64,000 bases of DNA from Streptomyces sp. cf386 (GTDB lineage: Bacteria; Actinomycetota; Actinomycetes; Streptomycetales; Streptomycetaceae). The position numbers were made by a program, and so were the translations under genes. This document shows, piece by piece, positions 34,889 through 42,057 of this stretch; position 1 is the first letter of the stretch, and each line of letters opens with the position of its first letter. Location: the NCBI RefSeq assembly GCF_900103585.1, contig NZ_FNHV01000012.1:62001-126000 (forward strand), given 5' to 3'. The notes under the pieces were generated by a model. It saw only the letters and a program-made list of their open reading frames with translations, was not told the DNA's origin and made no database searches.

Positions 34889-35731
34889 TCACTTCTCGGT
34901 GGTGGTCGGGGAGGGGGTACGTCCGCCGACGGCGGCGATGGCGAGCAGCAGCAGCCAGGTCACGAACAGGCTGAGGACGGACACCGCCACGGACATCTGC
35001 GCCTGCGAGCCGCCGATGCCGACGATCCAGACCGCAAAGGGCCGGAACTTCAGGATCTGGGCGACCGTGAACTCCCCGAGCACCAGCGCCAGCGTGAGGA
35101 ACGAGGCGTTCAGCAGGGCCCCGCGCAGGTTGGGCAGCACCGCCCGGACCAGCGCCTGCGCCCAGCCGGCGCCGCAGTTGCGGGCCGCCTCCACGAGGGT
35201 GGGTACGTCGATCGACCGCAGGCCCGCGTCCAGCGCCCGGTACACGAACGGCAGCGCCATCACCGTGTAGGCGAGGACGAGCACGACGGGGAAGTCGGGG
35301 TTCTGGACGGCCACGAAGGTCTGGAACAACGGGGTCGTGGAGAAGTACTCGGGCCCCCACTTCAGCACCGTGGCGATGCCCGCGACGAACGCGATCGGCG
35401 GCAGGACCAGCGGCAGCGCGCAGACGATCTCCACGACCGGGCGCAGCCGCCGCGCACCGAGCCGCAGGGCGACCATCGCCGGCACCATCAGCAGCAGGAC
35501 CAGCGCGATGGTGGCGGCGGCCAGTTCCAGCGAGAGCAGCAGGCTGGAGACGAAGCCGTCGGCGCCGAGGATCTGCCCGTAGACGTCGAAGTTCACCCCC
35601 TCGCCCGGTATGTCGACCGTGAAGATCACGGAGGCGGCGAGCGGCAACAGGAAGTAGACCGCGGCGCACAGCAGGACGACGGCGCGCCCGGGGCGGACCT
35701 TCCCGATTCCGCGACTGGTCAGGCGAGCCAT
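34889..35731 (-). CDS. ABC importer permease, second subunit
   Basis: 280-aa inner-membrane permease with six predicted spans. The EAA cytoplasmic loop reads PTLVEAARNCGAGWAQALVRA, which docks to the ATPase. The N-terminal span is AVVLLCAAVYFLLPLAASVIF. It overlaps the preceding permease gene by 13 nt, showing tight coupling. It resembles the PotC/PhnV/ThiP-half type. The 25-nt gap to the ATPase gene confirms one transcription unit. Confidence 0.9.
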   Translation of the reverse strand: MARLTSRGIGKVRPGRAVVLLCAAVYFLLPLAASVIFTVDIPGEGVNFDVYGQILGADGFVSSLLLSLELAAATIALVLLLMVPAMVALRLGARRLRPVVEIVCALPLVLPPIAFVAGIATVLKWGPEYFSTTPLFQTFVAVQNPDFPVVLVLAYTVMALPFVYRALDAGLRSIDVPTLVEAARNCGAGWAQALVRAVLPNLRGALLNASFLTLALVLGEFTVAQILKFRPFAVWIVGIGGSQAQMSVAVSVLSLFVTWLLLLAIAAVGGRTPSPTTTEK

Positions 35732-36651
35732 CGGGCACTCCGTCGTTGCAGGGGCAGGTACACGGCCATCACGAGGCCCGCCACGAGGACCATGTCCAGG
35801 CTCAGGGCCAGCGCGACGTTCTCCTGGCCGACCAGGACGTTGCCGGCGAGGGCGTCGGCGATCTGCAGGGTGACCAGCGGGATCGAGCTGCCGACCATGG
35901 CGGCCGCGGTGGCGTACGCGGCGAAGGCGCTGCCGAAGAGCAGCACGAAGCCGCCGAGCAGTGACGGGGCGAGCACCGGCAGCGCGACATGCCGCCAGTA
36001 CTGCGTGTTGGTGGCGCCGTTGTTCCGGGCGGCCTCACGCCACTGGACCCTCAGACCTTCGAGTGCCGGGGTGATGGTGAGGACCATCAGCGGGATCAGG
36101 AAGTACAGATAGGCCAACGTCAGCCCGGAGAAGCCGTAGAGGCTCCACCCCTTGTCCGTCAGGTCCAGGCGGCGGGTGAGGAAGCCCGAGTTGCCGAGCG
36201 TGGCGACGAAGGCGAAGGCCAGCGGGACGCCACCGAAGTTGGCGAGGACCCCGGAGGCGGTGAGCACGGCCTCACGCAGCACCCTGGACCGTGAGGTCAC
36301 CACGGCCTGCGCCAGCAGCAACCCGCACACCACGCCGATGGCCGCGGAGAACGCGGAGAGCTTCACGCTGCCGATCAGCGCGGTGAGGTACGCCCCCTGC
36401 ATCGAGGCGGTCACATTGGCCACGCCGTACGAACTGGCGCCCGTGCCGGGGTCCTTGACGGTGAAGGCGCCGTTCAGCATGGCCAGGGCGGGGATCCCGA
36501 AGGCGAGCGCCACGAAGGCGAGCAGCGGGACGACGGCGAGCCCGCCACCGACGCGGCGCCGCCGCCCGGAGGGGGCGGCGGGCGCGGCGGCGTCGGTGCC
36601 GGTGTCCGCCGAAGCAGCGGGGGCGACGGTCGCGTCGGTCTCGGTCGTCAT
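35719..36651 (-). CDS. ABC importer permease, first subunit
   Basis: 310-aa permease with a disordered Ala/Thr/Pro N-terminal tail (1-30), then six spans starting at LAVVPLLAFVALAFGIPALA. The EAA loop is VQWREAARNNGATNTQYWRHV. Its ATG at 36651 overlaps the TGA of the binding-protein gene by 4 nt, and its 3' end overlaps the next permease by 13 nt, so SBP and both permeases are translationally coupled. It pairs with the second permease to form the channel. Confidence 0.9.
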   Translation of the reverse strand: MTTETDATVAPAASADTGTDAAAPAAPSGRRRRVGGGLAVVPLLAFVALAFGIPALAMLNGAFTVKDPGTGASSYGVANVTASMQGAYLTALIGSVKLSAFSAAIGVVCGLLLAQAVVTSRSRVLREAVLTASGVLANFGGVPLAFAFVATLGNSGFLTRRLDLTDKGWSLYGFSGLTLAYLYFLIPLMVLTITPALEGLRVQWREAARNNGATNTQYWRHVALPVLAPSLLGGFVLLFGSAFAAYATAAAMVGSSIPLVTLQIADALAGNVLVGQENVALALSLDMVLVAGLVMAVYLPLQRRSARWLA

Positions 36652-37799
36652 CCGGAGACGGCCTTGCCCCAGCCTGCGCCGAGGACTTCCTTGGCCTTGC
36701 CCTGCTGGGCCTCGGTCGGGAAGGTCGCCGTGCCCGAGACCTCGGGCAGCTTGGCCGCGGCGGCCTTGTCGAGCGTGCCGGCCTTCTCCATCGAGGACAT
36801 GAGAGCCGGGCGTGCGAACCCCTTGAGCCAGAGGTTCTGGCCCTCGGTGCTGTAGAGGTACTCCTGCCAGAGCCGGGCGGCCGCCGGGTGCGGGGCGTCC
36901 TTGTTGATGGCCTGCGAGTAGTACTGGGAGAACTTGCCGTCGGTCGGGACGGCGACCTTCCAGTCCAGGCCCTTGGACTTGAACTCCTGCGCGTAGCCGG
37001 CGTTCAGGTAGTCCCAGTCGATGGTGATGGGCGTCTCGCCCTTCTCGACGGTGGCCGGGGTCGACTCGACCGGCGTGAAGTTGCCGTTCTTCTTCAGCTC
37101 GGCGAAGAAGTCGATGCCGGGCTGCAGGTCGTCGAACGAGCCGCCGTTCGCCAGGGCCGCCGCCCACACGCCGGCGAAGGCCGAACCCGACTTGGTGGGG
37201 TTGCCGTTGAGCGCGACCTGGCCCTTGTACTGCGGCTTCAGCAGGTCCTTGAAGGTGGTCGGGCACTCCTTGACGCGCTTCGCGTCGCAGCCGATGGAGA
37301 TGTAGCCGCCGTAGTCGTTGTACCAGCGGGCCTGAGCGTCCTTCTGCCCTGCGGGAATGCCGTCGAACGACGCCACCTTGTAGGAGGCGAACAGGCCCTG
37401 CTGGGCCCCGCTCAGCGCGAACGACTGCCCCAGGTCCAGCACGTCGGGCGCCCGGTCCTGGCCCTTGAGCGTGGTGACCGCGCTGATCTCCTCCTGGCTG
37501 GACCCGTCCGGATTGTCGACCTCGACTTTGATGCCGTATTTCTTCTGGAACCCGTCGATGAGGGCGCCGTAGTTCGCCCAGTCACGCGGCAGGGCGATCG
37601 CGTTGAGCTTGCCCTCCTTCTTGGCCGCCTTCACCAGCGCGTCCATGCCGCCGAAGTCGGCGGCGGAGGTGGCGGTGGCGACGTTCTTGCCGTCGGCTGT
37701 GGTGGACGCGTTGTCGGGGGCGGCGCCACAGGCGCTCAGGGCGAGCGCGGCGACGACGGCGAGGGCGCCGACCGGGACGGCGGTTCTCGGCAGGGACAC
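36648..37799 (-). CDS. ABC importer substrate-binding lipoprotein
   Basis: 383-aa lipoprotein with lipobox ALSAC, Cys24 being the lipidated residue. The mature protein is a periplasmic-binding-protein type II fold of the iron/polyamine/phosphonate class (LNAIALPRDWANYGALIDGF, YGGYISIGCDAKRVKECPTTF, ITIDWDYLNAGYAQEFKSKG). It captures the substrate outside the membrane and passes it to the two permeases encoded behind it. A divergent GntR/UTRA regulator and a nearby phosphatase fusion make an anionic phosphorus compound such as a phosphonate or phosphoester a reasonable but unproven substrate. Confidence 0.9.
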   Translation of the reverse strand: MSLPRTAVPVGALAVVAALALSACGAAPDNASTTADGKNVATATSAADFGGMDALVKAAKKEGKLNAIALPRDWANYGALIDGFQKKYGIKVEVDNPDGSSQEEISAVTTLKGQDRAPDVLDLGQSFALSGAQQGLFASYKVASFDGIPAGQKDAQARWYNDYGGYISIGCDAKRVKECPTTFKDLLKPQYKGQVALNGNPTKSGSAFAGVWAAALANGGSFDDLQPGIDFFAELKKNGNFTPVESTPATVEKGETPITIDWDYLNAGYAQEFKSKGLDWKVAVPTDGKFSQYYSQAINKDAPHPAAARLWQEYLYSTEGQNLWLKGFARPALMSSMEKAGTLDKAAAAKLPEVSGTATFPTEAQQGKAKEVLGAGWGKAVSG

Positions 37800-37855
37800 G
37801 GTTGCTCCAGGGGACGCGCGAGGGTGCAGGAGGATCTTGCCCAGGAAAGGTCGCT

Positions 37856-37873
37856 AACTTGTCTGAACAAGTT
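37856..37873. promoter_or_regulatory. GntR/HutC-type operator
   Basis: AACTTGTCTGAACAAGTT has perfect 7-bp arms around CTGA. It fits the HutC-subfamily pattern (N-Y-TGT-N-ACA-R-N type; compare TreR CTTGTCTAGACAAG). It lies 57 nt before the binding-protein gene and 153 nt before the GntR gene. Two TGTGCACA palindromes (37939-37946, 37996-38003) nearer the regulator gene may be a second control site. Confidence 0.65.
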
Positions 37874-38025
37874 GGCCCCAGTAGGCCCGCCGATGGTGAC
37901 ACGTTCGTAAACACTGGCGAAAGCCTCTGCCCTGAATTTGTGCACACTCCCCACCGACAAGGATCACCGGACGATCTCGATTAGGCTGGTCACGCTGTGC
38001 ACAGCAACCGACTCAGAGGGGAAGC

Positions 38026-38766
38026 ATGACGGCGCGACACGAGGAGATCGCCGACGAGCTGCGCCGGGCGATCGACCGCGAGGAGTACACCGTCGGCAGC
38101 CTGCTGCCCGCCGAGACGGAACTCGCGGCCCACTACGGCGTCTCACGCGGCACGGTCCGGCAGGCCGTCGCCACACTGACCGGCGAGGGCCTCATCGGCT
38201 CCCGCCAGGGCGCCCGTCGCGTGGTGCTGGCCAGCCGCCGCAGCCAGAGCTTCGCCGAACTGCGCAGCTTCGCCCAGTGGGCGCACGCGATGGGCCGGGA
38301 GGCGACCGGGCACGTGGTCGCGCAGGAGTACCACCCGGCGACGAAGGAGGACGCGGTACGGCTCCAACTGAGCGCCGGAACCCCGGTGTTGCACGTCCTG
38401 CGGGTCCGCGGCCTGGACGGCGAGCCGGTACTGCTGGAGCGCACGGTCTACGCCGACTGGATCTCCCCCGCCGTTGCGGCCATAGAGCCCGAGTGCGCGT
38501 CCGTCACTCAACGCCTGTACGAGGAGACGGGGTTGGTCTTCGCCTACGGCGAGCACGTCATCGACGCGGTGGCGGCCGGCGCCCAGGACGCCGAGCTGTT
38601 GGGCATCCGCCGGACGAGCCCGCTGCTGAGGGTGCGGCGCGTGACGACCACCCGCGAGGGCCGCCCGGTGGAGTGGTCGGACGACCGCTACCGCTCGGAC
38701 GCGGTGAGCTTCAGCGTGCACAACTCGATCGACAACAACGCCCTGGCGAGGAAGACGGCCGACTGA
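38026..38766 (+). CDS. GntR family regulator with UTRA domain
   Basis: 246-aa HutC-subfamily regulator. Residues 1-75 form the winged helix (EEIADELRRAIDREEYTVGS, LAAHYGVSRGTVRQAVATL, then EGLIGSRQGARRVV). The rest is the UTRA effector domain (LHVLRVRGLDGEPVLLERT, ISPAVAAIEP, LRVRRVTTTREGRPVEWS), which binds small carboxylates, sugar phosphates or phosphonates in relatives such as DasR and PhnF. It is divergent from the ABC operon, with a palindromic operator between, so it most likely represses the importer until its ligand is present. The ATG at 38026 has GAGGGGAAG upstream. Confidence 0.92.
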   Translation: MTARHEEIADELRRAIDREEYTVGSLLPAETELAAHYGVSRGTVRQAVATLTGEGLIGSRQGARRVVLASRRSQSFAELRSFAQWAHAMGREATGHVVAQEYHPATKEDAVRLQLSAGTPVLHVLRVRGLDGEPVLLERTVYADWISPAVAAIEPECASVTQRLYEETGLVFAYGEHVIDAVAAGAQDAELLGIRRTSPLLRVRRVTTTREGRPVEWSDDRYRSDAVSFSVHNSIDNNALARKTAD

Positions 38767-38846
38767 CGCGCCCTCCGCCGAGCGGCTATGCGGGTCAGCC
38801 TGCCGGAGGAGGCCACCGTGTGGGCCGGCGGGCAAGACTTTCCCAC

Positions 38847-39209
38847 ATGGACGCCATCGAAATCCCCACGCTGCCGTTCGTCGACGAACACACGGCGGTC
38901 GTCGAGGCGAGCACAGACGCCGTCTGGCGCGAACTGGGCACCATGATGGGCGGCTCCCGCGGTTTCCGGGTGGCGGTGTCCACCCCGGGCCAAGAGCTGG
39001 CCCTGGTCGGCCGTCACCCGTTCTCGACGTACGCCCTGATCTTCCACTTGGAGGAGACCGGCCAGGGCCACACCCGCCTGCGCGCCGAGAGCAGGGCAAG
39101 GTTCCCCGGCCGAGCAGGCGCCGTCTATCGGTGGCTGGTCATAGGCACGGGCGGGCACGCGATGGCCATACGGCACATGCTGAAGAAGGTGCGTAGAAGC
39201 GCCCCGTAG
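38847..39209 (+). CDS. Small conserved protein, possibly SRPBCC-like
   Basis: 120-aa protein starting at ATG 38847. The opening VVEASTDAVWRELGTMMGG resembles the first strand-helix of START/SRPBCC (polyketide cyclase-like) proteins, and HTRLRAESRARFPGRAGAVYRWLVIGTGGHAM the later strand and long helix, but the match is by eye only. No catalytic residues can be pointed to. The stop codon lies in the loop of a hairpin that opens an extragenic repeat at 39198, so the C-terminus (KKVRRSAP) may be repeat-derived. Confidence 0.55.
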   Translation: MDAIEIPTLPFVDEHTAVVEASTDAVWRELGTMMGGSRGFRVAVSTPGQELALVGRHPFSTYALIFHLEETGQGHTRLRAESRARFPGRAGAVYRWLVIGTGGHAMAIRHMLKKVRRSAP

Positions 39210-39270
39210 GGGCGCGGGGCTGTATAAATCTGCGGCTCCGCCGCGTGGGCGCGACAAGCCCCCACCGCCC
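39198..39270. repeat. Streptomyces extragenic repeat, 'GCGCCCCGTAGGGGCGCGGGG' type (abbreviated)
   Basis: The element opens with hairpin GCGCCCC-GTA-GGGGCGC (39199-39215) and continues GGGGCTGTATAAATCTGCGG, CTCCGCCGCGTGGGCGCGAC, AAGCCCCCACC. I recall near-identical strings at many intergenic sites in Streptomyces. It supplies the stop codon (39207-39209) of the upstream gene and ends just before the Lrp gene stop, so it may also terminate both converging transcripts. Confidence 0.65.
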
Positions 39271-39283
39271 CGCAGCCAACAAA

Positions 39284-39736
39284 CTACGTGGGCGACCCGG
39301 AAGAAAACCGCCGCAACAACGGCGACAGCACCAGCACAGACTTGGTCCGCTCCACGAACGGCTCCCCGGCAATCCGCTCAAGGACCCGCTCGAAGTGCCG
39401 CATGTCAGACGCGAACACCTGCACCACCGCGTCCGCGTCCCCGGTCACCGTGGACGCGGCCACAACCTCCTGGTACCGCTCAAGACCCCGCCGAATCGTC
39501 TCCGGCGAGGTGTTGTGCCGGCAGTAGATCTCGACGAACCCCTCGGTCTCCCAGCCGAGCGCCGACGGGTCCACCCGCACGGTGAACCCGGTGATGGCCC
39601 CGGTGGCGCGCAGCCGGTCCACGCGCCGCTTCACGGCGGGCGCGGACAGGCCGACCAGTTGCCCGATGTCCGCGTAGGAGCGGCGGGCGTCCTCGGCGAG
39701 GGCGTGCACGATGCGTTCGTCGAGATCGTTCAGCAC
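39284..39736 (-). CDS. Lrp/AsnC family regulator
   Basis: 150-aa regulator. The N-terminal winged helix (MLNDLDERIVHALAEDARRS, then DIGQLVGLSAPAVKRRVDRL) is followed by a RAM/ACT-like effector domain (VRVDPSALGWETEGFVEIYC, VVAASTVTGDADAVVQVFA). These proteins assemble into octameric discs that wrap DNA and sense amino acids. It starts 10 nt after the permease stop, so the two form one operon. The five TTGCG boxes upstream of that operon are its probable binding array, and the same boxes stand before the amidase-monooxygenase operon. Confidence 0.92.
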   Translation of the reverse strand: MLNDLDERIVHALAEDARRSYADIGQLVGLSAPAVKRRVDRLRATGAITGFTVRVDPSALGWETEGFVEIYCRHNTSPETIRRGLERYQEVVAASTVTGDADAVVQVFASDMRHFERVLERIAGEPFVERTKSVLVLSPLLRRFSSGSPT

Positions 39737-39746
39737 TGCGGGTGGT

Positions 39747-41237
39747 TCACTTCACTTCTGATGCGACTGATGCGCCTGCTGCGGCAAGGCGCGAACGGCG
39801 ATAGCCGTACACGAAGTAGAACACGAGACCGGCGGCCATCCAGAACCCGAAGACCACCCAGGTGACGGTGTCGAGGCTGAACATGTTGTACGCGCAGAAC
39901 AGGAAGCCCAGCACCGGCAGCACCGGCCCGAACGGCACCCTGAACGTGCGCTCGAGCTCCGGCCGCCGATAGCGCAGGATGATCACCGCGATGTTGACCA
40001 GCCCGAAGGCGAACAGCGTGCCGATGCTGGTGGCGTCGACCAGCTTGCCCAGCGGGATCAGCGCGGCCAGCGCACCGCAGAAGAGGGACACGATGACCGT
40101 GTTGAGCCGGGGCGCTCCGGTCTTCGCGTGGACCTTGCCGAGCGCCTTGGGCACCAGGCCGTCGCGGGACATCGCGAAGAGGATGCGGGTCTGGCCGTAG
40201 AGCACGGTGAGGACGACGCTCGCGATGGAGATGACGGCGCCGAGGGCGAGCAGGGTGCCCCAGAAGCTCTGGCCACTGACATCGTTCATGATCGCGGCGA
40301 GGGAGGCCTCGGAGCCCTCGAACTTGGTCCAGTTCCAGGCGCCGACGGCGACGCCCGCGACGAGCACGTACAGCACGGTCACGATGATCAGCGAGAGCAT
40401 GATCGCCCGCGGCAGGTCCCGCTTGGGGTCCTTCGCCTCCTCACCGGCGGTGGAGGCGGCGTCGAAGCCGATGTACGAGAAGAAGAGCGTGGCACCCGCG
40501 GCGCTCACGCCGGCCATGCCGAGCGGCATGAAGTCCTCGTAGTTGCCGGACTTGAAGCCCATGAAGCCGACCGCGCAGAACAGCACCAGCGCGGCGATCT
40601 TGACGGCGACCATGATCGTGTTGGCGCGCGCGGACTCACGCACGCCGCCCAGCAGGAACACCATCGCCAGCAGGACGACGATCAGCGCCGGCAGGTTGAT
40701 GATCCCGCCCTCGCCGGGGGCGGAGGACAGCACGGACGGGATGGTGACGCCTATGGTCCCGTCGAGCAGCTCGTTGAGGTACTCGCCCCAGCCGACGGCG
40801 ACGGCGGCCACCGAGACGCCGTACTCCAGCACCAGACACCAGCCGCAGACCCAGGCGACCAGCTCGCCCATCGTTGCGTACGCATACGAGTAGGAGGAGC
40901 CCGCGACGGGGATGCTGCCCGCCAGCTCGGCGTAGGAGAGGGCCGAGAACAGCGCCGTGAGTCCGGCGATCACGAACGCCAGGGTGACCGCGGGGCCGGC
41001 CTCCGGGACGGCGTCGCCGAGGACGACGAAGATGCCGGTGCCGAGGGTGGCACCGATGCTGATCATGGTGAGCTGCCACATGCCCAGGGAGCGCCGCAGG
41101 GACCCTCCCTCGCCCTGGCCACCCTCCGCGACCAGGTGTTCCACGGGCTTGCGACGCATCAGGCGCGCGCCGACGCCCGGGGACGCGGGGGCGGCGGTCC
41201 GGCTCTGGTTCTGTGGTGGTGCGCCTTGGTCGAGCAC
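39747..41237 (-). CDS. Cationic amino acid permease (APC/CAT family)
   Basis: 496-aa transporter with about 12-14 membrane spans. The order is a basic N-terminal tail, first span IGATLGTGIFVVLGDAVPEAGP, and the CAT hallmark FFSYIGFDAASTAGEEAKDP followed by KRDLPRAI between spans 6 and 7. The C-terminal FRVPFGPVLPVLGFLFCAYN is also typical of CAT proteins, which carry lysine, arginine or ornithine. The start is GTG 41237, seven bases after AAGGAG. It forms an operon with the Lrp gene. Substrate class agrees with the Lys/Arg-type monooxygenase 10 kb away. Confidence 0.9.
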   Translation of the reverse strand: MLDQGAPPQNQSRTAAPASPGVGARLMRRKPVEHLVAEGGQGEGGSLRRSLGMWQLTMISIGATLGTGIFVVLGDAVPEAGPAVTLAFVIAGLTALFSALSYAELAGSIPVAGSSYSYAYATMGELVAWVCGWCLVLEYGVSVAAVAVGWGEYLNELLDGTIGVTIPSVLSSAPGEGGIINLPALIVVLLAMVFLLGGVRESARANTIMVAVKIAALVLFCAVGFMGFKSGNYEDFMPLGMAGVSAAGATLFFSYIGFDAASTAGEEAKDPKRDLPRAIMLSLIIVTVLYVLVAGVAVGAWNWTKFEGSEASLAAIMNDVSGQSFWGTLLALGAVISIASVVLTVLYGQTRILFAMSRDGLVPKALGKVHAKTGAPRLNTVIVSLFCGALAALIPLGKLVDATSIGTLFAFGLVNIAVIILRYRRPELERTFRVPFGPVLPVLGFLFCAYNMFSLDTVTWVVFGFWMAAGLVFYFVYGYRRSRLAAAGASVASEVK

Positions 41238-41360
41238 GCGCTGGCTCCTTATCGCTGCCGTTCAGGGCGGCAGGGACCAGCGGCACCCCTGGGAACAGGG
41301 ACCCACCGAGCGGGGTCCCTGCCACGCCACGTTCGAGGCGACAGCCTACGAGGAGTGGCG

Positions 41361-41459
41361 TTGCGGGTGAAATGCAGCAACCTTGCGCATACCCGCAAGA
41401 TCATTGCGTTCCTGGGGGTTGGGTGGGTGTTCGTTGCGCGGCGGCTTTCGACCGTTGCG
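41361..41459. promoter_or_regulatory. Array of five phased TTGCG boxes upstream of permease-Lrp operon
   Basis: TTGCG occurs at 41361, 41383, 41404, 41434 and 41455 on the plus strand, spaced 22, 21, 30 and 21 nt. The second box forms an inverted repeat with CGCAA at 41394-41398 (TTGCG-N6-CGCAA). The array lies 123-222 nt before the permease start. Same-face spacing at two and three helical turns is what an Lrp-type octamer would need. Confidence 0.6.
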
Positions 41460-41469
41460 CGAGGGCCCT

Positions 41470-41964
41470 TCAGAGGGCCTTGACCAGGAACATGCAGGGA
41501 TCGGCCTGCTCATGCCGTACGCCGTCGGCGTCGAGGTGCGCCCAGCGATCGACGTAGGCCACCCTGGGCTGATAGCCGAGCCGTGCGTACAGGGCCGCCG
41601 CGCGCGGGTTGTCGTCGCCGACACCCAGACCCATGACGCCGACTCCGCGCTCTTGGGCCAGTCGCTCGGCGGTGTGCAGCAGGGCGGTGCCGACGCCTTG
41701 GGAGCGGAGCGATTCGGGCCGGACGAGGAGGCCGTTGATCTCGGGGCAGCCCGGCTGTGCGGCCCGCACCTCGGGCGCCGCGCACCCGGTCCAGCGCACC
41801 TCCGCGTGGCCCACGGGCCTGCCGTTCAGCCACGGGATCAGATAGGTGCTGTCCCCCGCCTCCTGCCGTGCGAAGCGGGCGGCATGGTTGCCGTCGACGC
41901 TGCGCGACGGCATGAAGCGGTCCAGCACCTGGATGTCCTCGGCCCTGCAGACGGCGATCTCCAT
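41470..41964 (-). CDS. GNAT family N-acetyltransferase
   Basis: 164-aa acetyltransferase starting at ATG 41964. The acetyl-CoA binding motif A is seen as INGLLVRPESLRSQGVGTALLHTAERLAQ in order, with the R/Q-x-x-G-x-G/A core QGVGTA. Motif B follows as LGVGDDNPRAAALYARLGYQP. The acceptor is unknown. It lies between the permease promoter array and the GuaB1 gene, all leftward; a hairpin upstream (41994-42035) suggests its own transcription start or read-through control. Confidence 0.88.
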   Translation of the reverse strand: MEIAVCRAEDIQVLDRFMPSRSVDGNHAARFARQEAGDSTYLIPWLNGRPVGHAEVRWTGCAAPEVRAAQPGCPEINGLLVRPESLRSQGVGTALLHTAERLAQERGVGVMGLGVGDDNPRAAALYARLGYQPRVAYVDRWAHLDADGVRHEQADPCMFLVKAL

Positions 41965-41993
41965 ACGCCGACGGTAGGGCCCAGGCATGCGGA

Positions 41994-42035
41994 ACGGCCC
42001 CCGATTTTCCCGATGGACGGGACAACGGGGGCCGT
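41994..42035 (-). terminator. Terminator after the GuaB1 gene
   Basis: ACGGCCCCCG (41994-42003) and CGGGGGCCGT (42026-42035) form a perfect 10-bp stem with a 22-nt loop, 23 nt beyond the GuaB1 stop. A weaker internal stem may shorten the loop. Confidence 0.65.
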
Positions 42036-42057
42036 ACACAAAGGCATTGACGAGCCG

